A stretch of DNA of 10,080 bases, taken from positions 1-10,080 of the forward strand of contig DXJA01000097.1 in NCBI GenBank assembly GCA_019056875.1. The letters are read 5' to 3'. A program made the position numbers and the translations under genes. Below, piece after piece: positions 6,071 to 10,080 of this stretch (its first letter is position 1; each line of letters begins with the position of its first letter). Under the pieces are notes generated by a model. That model searched no databases and was not told where the DNA came from. It saw only the letters and a list, made by a program, of their open reading frames with translations. The stretch comes from Candidatus Jordarchaeum madagascarense (GTDB lineage: Archaea; Asgardarchaeota; Jordiarchaeia; Jordiarchaeales; Jordiarchaeaceae).

Positions 6071-6856
6071 TTATTTTCCTTTGAATACTGGTTTTCTTTT
6101 TTCTTTTATTGCTTTTAGGGCTTCGTTGTGGTCTTCTGTCTGGTATAGTAGGGATTGTAGTAGATTTGTAAATTCTAGTTCTTGTTTTAGTTCCGGTATT
6201 ATTCTTCTGTTTAATGCGGCTTTGATTGCGGCTATGGCTCTTGTGGCTCCCGTTGCTAGTCTCTGGGCTAGTGCTTCTGCTTCTTCATCAAGTTTTTCGG
6301 CGGGAACACATTTATTTGCTAGTCCGATGCGCTCCGCTTCTTTACCATCGACATCGTCCCCCGTGAATAAAAGTTCGCTGGCTTTTCCCAAGCCCACGAG
6401 TAAGGGTAGCAGGTACATGTCGCCGTCGCCGGGGAGTATGCCAATTCTCACAAATCGTTCTCCGAACTTGGCATTTTCTGAGGCTATTCTAATATCGCAA
6501 GCTAATGCTACACCACAGCCTATGCCGAGAGCGTAACCGTTTACTGCTGCTATTATCGGTTTCTCTAAACCTCTAACCGCGAGTATTATACGGTGCGCGA
6601 ATGAACGCATAAAGCTTAGTGAGTCGAATGGATCTGGTCGAGCCCCGAGCTCTGTGAGTTCAGCGCCGGAACAGAAGGCACGGCCTGCCCCGGTAATTAT
6701 AACGGCTCTTATTTCATCATCGTTTTCAATTTCATCCAGGACAGCCACTATTTCGTCAACCATCTGGAAATTCATAGCATTCAACTTATCCGGTCTATTC
6801 AGTATTATCTTACCAACACCATCTTTCCGCTCATAAATGATTGTTTCATAACCCAA
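6071..6856 (-). CDS. enoyl-CoA hydratase/isomerase (crotonase) family protein without the classical glutamates
   Basis: A 261-residue crotonase-fold enzyme acting on acyl-CoA thioesters in the cytosol. The first oxyanion-hole region is AGRAFCSGAEL (57-67), the second NGYALGIGCG (106-115), followed by ACDIRIAS (119-126) and the PGDGDMYLLPLLVG region (142-155). In true hydratases two glutamates 20 residues apart activate water. Here those places hold G115 and F135, so hydration of crotonyl-CoA-like substrates is doubtful. An isomerase, hydrolase or other crotonase reaction is more likely, perhaps using D144 or D146. The start is TTG 6856 because GGAGG (6865-6869) lies eight bases before it; an upstream TTG at 6871 overlaps that ribosome site. 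TATA at 6905-6913. No other beta-oxidation gene is nearby. Fold certain, reaction unknown. Confidence 0.88.
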   Translation of the reverse strand: MGYETIIYERKDGVGKIILNRPDKLNAMNFQMVDEIVAVLDEIENDDEIRAVIITGAGRAFCSGAELTELGARPDPFDSLSFMRSFAHRIILAVRGLEKPIIAAVNGYALGIGCGVALACDIRIASENAKFGERFVRIGILPGDGDMYLLPLLVGLGKASELLFTGDDVDGKEAERIGLANKCVPAEKLDEEAEALAQRLATGATRAIAAIKAALNRRIIPELKQELEFTNLLQSLLYQTEDHNEALKAIKEKRKPVFKGK

Positions 6857-6864
6857 GCCAAAAA

Positions 6865-6869
6865 CCTCC
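6865..6869 (-). promoter_or_regulatory. ribosome binding site that fixes the crotonase TTG start
   Basis: GGAGG on the minus strand, eight bases before TTG 6856. The alternative TTG at 6869-6871 shares a base with it and cannot use it. Confidence 0.7.
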
Positions 6870-6904
6870 AAGAAATATTCTTAAAATGTCATGATACGTC
6901 AACC

Positions 6905-6913
6905 CTTTTAAAA
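6905..6913 (-). promoter_or_regulatory. TATA box for the crotonase gene
   Basis: TTTTAAAAG on the minus strand predicts a start near 6883 and a leader of about 27 nt holding the GGAGG site. Confidence 0.5.
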
Positions 6914-6951
6914 CTAGACCCTAAAAAAATAATAAAAAACCTTCGCCACTG

Positions 6952-6983
6952 TTTCTGGGTTCCCCAGTAAACCTACCCAGAAA
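6952..6983. repeat. inverted repeat with two competing hairpins in a divergent intergenic region
   Basis: TTTCTGGGT (6952-6960) and ACCCAGAAA (6975-6983) pair perfectly over 9 bp with a 14-nt loop. Inside, CTGGG (6955-6959) can instead pair with CCCAG (6963-6967) with a 3-nt loop. It lies between the divergent crotonase and QueG-like genes, so it could be an operator for either or a switchable RNA structure in a leader. Confidence 0.45.
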
Positions 6984-7115
6984 GATTAAAGCAATAAAGA
7001 CTAAAAAAAGAAGTCAATTAGAGCAAAATAGATTAATTCCGATAGAGACTTGTGTGATTACTTATTAAGAGTAAAAATCAAAAATTTGGAAAAAAAGTGG
7101 AATAATATTCATGGA

Positions 7116-7120
7116 AAGGA
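7116..7120 (+). promoter_or_regulatory. ribosome binding site that fixes the QueG-like start
   Basis: AAGGA seven bases before ATG 7128. An upstream TTG at 7050 would add 26 lysine/asparagine-rich residues without a ribosome site. Confidence 0.55.
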
Positions 7121-7127
7121 ATTGAGA

Positions 7128-8011
7128 ATGGACGTGGAAGAATTCAAGAAGTGGATTACTGATGAAATTAAAAGGTTTGTCAGAGAGGATCCTATAAATC
7201 GGTTGGAACATCTGGATGGCTCTCCCATTTTTGAAGAACCCTTGGTCGGATTTGTGGCGGGGAATTACCCCCTCTTCCACAAATTAAAAGAGGTTATTGG
7301 GGAGTTCCACCTTACGCCATATGAGGCTATGGTAAAAATTGCGAAAGAGAGAGGCGTTCCTATTCCTCCTGAAGAAGAAATTGGAGTCACCTCGTATATA
7401 CTTCCTATTTCCAAGAAGACGAGAAAAGAGAATACTCATATGAAGGATAGGCCTTCTGAGCGTTGGGCTCATACTCGCCTTTTTGGTGAGGAATTTAATC
7501 GAAAGCTCGAAACTCGTATTGTTTCCCTTCTTGAAGAGAAAGGATATTTCGCTATTGCACCTGAAATCGAACCGAGCCTTTTTAGAATGTTAGTTGACGA
7601 AAAGGTTGGATGGGCTTCCACCTGGTCTCAACGCCATGTGGCCTTCGCCGCAAATTTGGACACCTTCGGCCTTTCAGATGGGTTAATCACCGAGAAGGGG
7701 AAGGCGCACCGGGCGGGCAGTGTTATTGTGAATCAACCATTAGATTCTCCTCAGAGAACTGGTGATATCCATCGAAATTGTCGCTTTTTCCAGAAAGGAA
7801 ATTGCAAAAGGTGTATAAAAAGATGCCCTGTTGGTGCAATTACCGAAGAAGGCCACGACAAGAATAAATGCCAAGAGTTTGTACTTGAACAAATTCCAAT
7901 AATTAAAAAAAATACGATATCGATATCTACGCCTGTGGTTTATGCCAAACAGGTGTGCCATGTGAGAAGAAAAATCCAATGAAAAAAATAAATGAGAAAA
8001 AACGCTCATAG
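7128..8011 (+). CDS. QueG-like iron-sulfur protein (epoxyqueuosine reductase-like), frameshifted near the 3' end
   Basis: The protein resembles the QueG / reductive-dehalogenase-like Fe-S family. It has a middle part with VTSYILPI (87-94) and GWASTWSQRHVAFAANLDTFGLSDGLIT (161-188), then a ferredoxin part with C218, C226xxC229xxxC233P and C248. In the first frame it ends at 7980-7982 (284 aa) with an abnormal tail. At an A8 run (7905-7912) a -1 shift gives instead YDIDIYACGLCQTGVPCE, restoring C270, C273 and C279 of the second [4Fe-4S] cluster, and ends at TAG 8009-8011 (294 aa). The coordinates include that continuation. It lacks the C-terminal HEAT-like part of bacterial QueG. Archaea normally make archaeosine rather than queuosine, so tRNA modification is unlikely and an unknown redox role is inferred. 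DUF362 follows 56 bases later, probably in one operon. Start ATG 7128 with AAGGA at spacing 7. Confidence 0.8.
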
Positions 8012-8067
8012 TTAAATCCCCAAAATTATGAAAATTAAAAGTGCAGTATAGGAAGTGAATTTTGAAT

Positions 8068-9282
8068 ATGACAAAAGTTGCAATAATACATAGCGAAGAG
8101 GTTCCCGGATCTCCTGCCAATTATACCGAGAGCCATATGCTCTTTGTTAAATCCATGATTAAGGAAGCCTTGGATTTTTTGGGAGGAGTCAAGAAATTCA
8201 TCAGGGAGGGGGATAGAGTGGTGATAAAGCTGAACGTGACTGGGCCTGTTGTGCCTGAACAGTTATCAACCACGGATCCTAGAGTCGTGGAGGCTCTGAT
8301 TAATCTTATTAGAGAGGAAGCCGGCGCGAAAGAGATAACAGTAGTTGACTGCTCTGCTTTTGCGATCGATACCGAGCTAGCATTTTTGGGCTCCGGAATC
8401 GCCCTCGCTGTTCAAAGGGCTGGCGGCAAACTTTTCGCTCTGGAAAAGGATGAATACCAAGAAGTCGAAATTCCCGGAGCAAAGGTATTAAGAAGAGTGA
8501 GATTACCAAGAACCATCCGAGAGGCGGATGTGCTAATTAATGTGCCAAAGATGAAAACCCACATATATACTACTGTTACCCTTGCTCTAAAGAATCAGCA
8601 CGGCTATCTACTTTGGGGGGACAAGCTAAGATTCCATCGCACAGATTTGGATCAAAAATTATCGGACCTGTATCGAGCTGTGAAGCCAGATTTAGCTATT
8701 GTTGATGGAATTTGTGCTATGCAGGGTCAAGGTCCGCACTCCGCTTATCCTGAGGATTTGATAAATGATATGAACGTTATAATCGCGGGGACAGACTGTG
8801 TCGCAGTGGATGCGGTGACAAGTGCGGTTATGGGTTTTGACCCCTTAGAAGTTAAGACAACAAGGATTGCATTCAGCGAAGGGTTAGGTGAGGCGGATCT
8901 TAGCAAAATTGAGGTAAGGGGTAAAAAAATTCAGGAGGTAAGAAGGGTTTTCCGGAGGCCTGATGCAGATCCGCGTGGAATTTCTCCTTATTTAAAGGTT
9001 TATGTTGGTGCTGCGTGTATAGGATGTTTGGGCTTAATAAGGGGATTGGTGGATGCGTTTACTACTCCATATGTTGATCTTTTGGGGGATATTAGTTTCG
9101 TTGTGGGGAAGAACTCTGAACTTCCTAGTGATATAAGGGGCTCAGTCTACGTGGTAGGGGATTGTTCTGAGGAACATAAAGAAAAAGGGAAATTTTTCCC
9201 GGGATGTCCTCCATTCTTAGATCTTATAAAGGAATTTCAGGACTGGGACGCGCTTGGGGTGCCAAGACAGAAACAGAGATAG
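8068..9282 (+). CDS. DUF362 family protein with a C-terminal four-cysteine motif
   Basis: This 404-residue protein has the DUF362 (PF04015) marks: VVIKLNV (51-57), STTDPRVVEALI (67-78), NVPKMKTH (158-165), LKNQHG (174-179), LSDLYRAVKPDLAIVDGI (198-215) and a GQGP turn near 220-223. The biochemical role of DUF362 is not settled; members are often tied to [4Fe-4S] proteins. Here there is no fused ferredoxin, but the C-terminal third has C317xxC320, C366 (GDC) and C380 in GCPP, placed as if to hold one Fe-S cluster or zinc. I start at ATG 8068, with AGGAAGTGA at 8050-8058; a TTG six bases upstream is possible. It follows the QueG-like gene on the same strand by 56 bases, which supports a shared electron-transfer or cofactor task. 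It is convergent with the zinc-ribbon gene. Confidence 0.9.
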   Translation: MTKVAIIHSEEVPGSPANYTESHMLFVKSMIKEALDFLGGVKKFIREGDRVVIKLNVTGPVVPEQLSTTDPRVVEALINLIREEAGAKEITVVDCSAFAIDTELAFLGSGIALAVQRAGGKLFALEKDEYQEVEIPGAKVLRRVRLPRTIREADVLINVPKMKTHIYTTVTLALKNQHGYLLWGDKLRFHRTDLDQKLSDLYRAVKPDLAIVDGICAMQGQGPHSAYPEDLINDMNVIIAGTDCVAVDAVTSAVMGFDPLEVKTTRIAFSEGLGEADLSKIEVRGKKIQEVRRVFRRPDADPRGISPYLKVYVGAACIGCLGLIRGLVDAFTTPYVDLLGDISFVVGKNSELPSDIRGSVYVVGDCSEEHKEKGKFFPGCPPFLDLIKEFQDWDALGVPRQKQR

Positions 9283-9297
9283 TGTATCAAACAGTAT

Positions 9298-9309
9298 AAA
9301 AATAAAAAA
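9298..9309 (-). terminator. T-run terminator of the zinc-ribbon gene
   Basis: On the minus strand the stop at 9312 is followed by TTTTTTATTTTT, a strong archaeal T-run terminator in the 29-bp gap between convergent genes. Confidence 0.45.
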
Positions 9310-9311
9310 GT

Positions 9312-9512
9312 TTATTCCGGTTCATTTAGCCAATCCCAAATGGTTTTACTATATTTTTCTGGAATTAGTATCTCATTTAATTGTTGGCAATTCATACACT
9401 TCCAAGATTGGCCATTATTTTTTGGTGTGGCAAATCCCATAAATTCTCCGCAGTCTGAACAAATTATAGATATCACTCTGTTAGTTTCATCATATTCTAT
9501 TTTTGCATTCAT
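9312..9512 (-). CDS. small zinc-ribbon protein
   Basis: A 66-residue protein with two knuckles, CSDC (C18, C21) and CMNC (C39, C42), 17 residues apart. This is the layout of a zinc ribbon, with strands IISIICSD-like before the first knuckle and SWKC before the second. The acidic tail ends WDWLNEPE. Such single-ribbon proteins may bind nucleic acid or a partner protein; no specific family is recognised. The start is ATG 9512, with AGGTGG at 9521-9526 and a spacing of eight; a GTG at 9524 would overlap the ribosome site. It is a single gene, convergent with DUF362. Confidence 0.75.
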   Translation of the reverse strand: MNAKIEYDETNRVISIICSDCGEFMGFATPKNNGQSWKCMNCQQLNEILIPEKYSKTIWDWLNEPE

Positions 9513-9526
9513 GTTTTTTACCACCT

Positions 9527-9746
9527 TTCTAGTGCTATAACAGAGCTTGGGAATCGTCTCTGAGCGTTTCTCCTCAGTGTTCCTTAATTCGTATCCATCT
9601 TTGCAAGAATAGAGTGTAGGTTTAATAGCTTCATCTCTTGTAGTGTTTGCCTTTGATTAGCTCACTTTTGAGGAGTTGTTTTCAAAAATTATTTTTATTT
9701 AATATCGCTTTCCGCATACGGTCTATCTAAAGACATTACGTTGTAT
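9527..9746. other. intergenic, no gene seen
   Basis: AT-rich with short imperfect inverted repeats (CTGAG/CTCAG near 9562-9580). A TATA-like TTTATTTAAT near 9694-9703 points rightward toward the small frame at 9747. No RNA gene recognised. Confidence 0.45.
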
Positions 9747-9875
9747 ATGAAAGTTATACTTTTAGAATTTAATAAACCTTTGGGAAAGGTAATAAGATTT
9801 GGAAAAACGAGAGAGGTAATCAAAGCTGGTATAAAATTTATTTTGACCAGAACAAAATACAGAAAGGGTGTTTGA
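9747..9875 (+). CDS. possible 42-residue basic small protein
   Basis: ATG 9747 to TGA 9873-9875 encodes a basic peptide beginning MKVILLEFNKPLGKVIRF and ending RTKYRKGV, with an amphipathic look. A TATA-like element at 9694-9703 would give a leader of about 20 nt, but there is no ribosome binding site. It has no known family. It could be a chance frame; composition and promoter position make it worth listing at low confidence. Confidence 0.3.
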   Translation: MKVILLEFNKPLGKVIRFGKTREVIKAGIKFILTRTKYRKGV

Positions 9876-9915
9876 GTTTCGTCGTGAAATTATCAAGTAA
9901 AATTTTTTCTTTATG

Positions 9916-10080
9916 TTAGTATTCTATAATTGACACAGTGTCATCGCTCAAGTATTCTATTACGTCTTCTAGAATTGACATTAGTTTTGCAGCTATTATT
10001 TTTTTGTTGTGTAGAATCATTTCCTGTAATGTGATTGCCAGTCCATCTGTCCTTTTTTCGAATTGGATTACCCCTATGTC
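9916..10080 (-). CDS. 3' end of an unknown gene (partial, start lies beyond the window)
   Basis: On the minus strand a frame is open from the right window edge to TAA at 9916-9918, giving 54 residues (contains GLAITLQEMILHNKK and ends DDTVSIIEY). It reads as one or two amphipathic helices with a leucine/isoleucine pattern and an acidic end, typical of real protein, possibly a helical domain or coiled coil. The family cannot be told from this fragment. Confidence 0.55.
   Translation of the reverse strand, partial: DIGVIQFEKRTDGLAITLQEMILHNKKIIAAKLMSILEDVIEYLSDDTVSIIEY

Noticed and set aside
6066..6536. 156-codon open frame opposite the crotonase gene
   Set aside because: Serine/alanine-rich antisense shadow of a clear crotonase; no ribosome site or family signal.
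7740..8120. 126-codon minus-strand frame across the QueG-like / DUF362 junction
   Set aside because: Lies opposite the cysteine-rich end and the start of DUF362, Phe-rich composition, no ribosome site; a shadow.
1..10080. tRNA, rRNA, CRISPR array, insertion sequence or prophage
   Set aside because: No tRNA-like cloverleaf, no regularly spaced repeats, no transposase or integrase motif, and no terminal repeats flanking a gene were seen by eye.

Overview
The window looks like an AT-rich archaeal chromosome segment. The evidence is archaeal-style TATA elements about 30-60 bp ahead of several genes without bacterial -35/-10 pairs, Shine-Dalgarno sites matching GGAGGTGA ahead of ATG and TTG starts, T-run terminators, a small longin/roadblock-like protein, and an N-glycosylation-rich secreted protein. 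The gene types (DUF362, amidohydrolase-2, 40-residue-period TPRs, longin-like, QueG-like Fe-S) recall uncultured TACK/Asgard lineages such as Bathyarchaeia. That placement is an inference from gene content only. There are no rRNA or tRNA genes, CRISPR arrays, transposases or phage genes, so this is ordinary chromosomal sequence with several uncharacterised small genes.

Left part (1-3441): the possible tail of a gene entering from the left (2-97), a Cys-rich unknown protein (391-849), a gap of about 375 bp without a convincing gene, a metal-dependent amidohydrolase (1226-2176), a membrane-anchored ConA/GH16-like lectin-fold protein (2242-2973), and, convergent with it, a longin/roadblock-like protein (2989-3441, minus).

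Middle part (3726-6856), all on the minus strand as single-gene units: rubrerythrin for peroxide defence, a seven-TPR scaffold protein whose promoter is full of inverted repeats, a small zinc-finger-like protein with a TTG start and a perfect 10-bp inverted repeat upstream, and a crotonase-fold acyl-CoA enzyme lacking both classical hydratase glutamates.

Right part (7128-9282), plus strand: a QueG-like iron-sulfur protein and a DUF362 protein with four C-terminal cysteines, probably co-transcribed. The QueG-like gene carries a frameshift in an A8 run. Reading past it in the -1 frame restores the C-terminal Fe-S motif, so it is a sequencing error, a recent mutation or a recoding site. This pair is the best candidate for an undescribed redox system. 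A convergent zinc-ribbon protein (9312-9512, minus), a possible 42-residue ORF (9747-9875) and the 3' end of an unknown minus-strand gene (9916-10080) finish the window.
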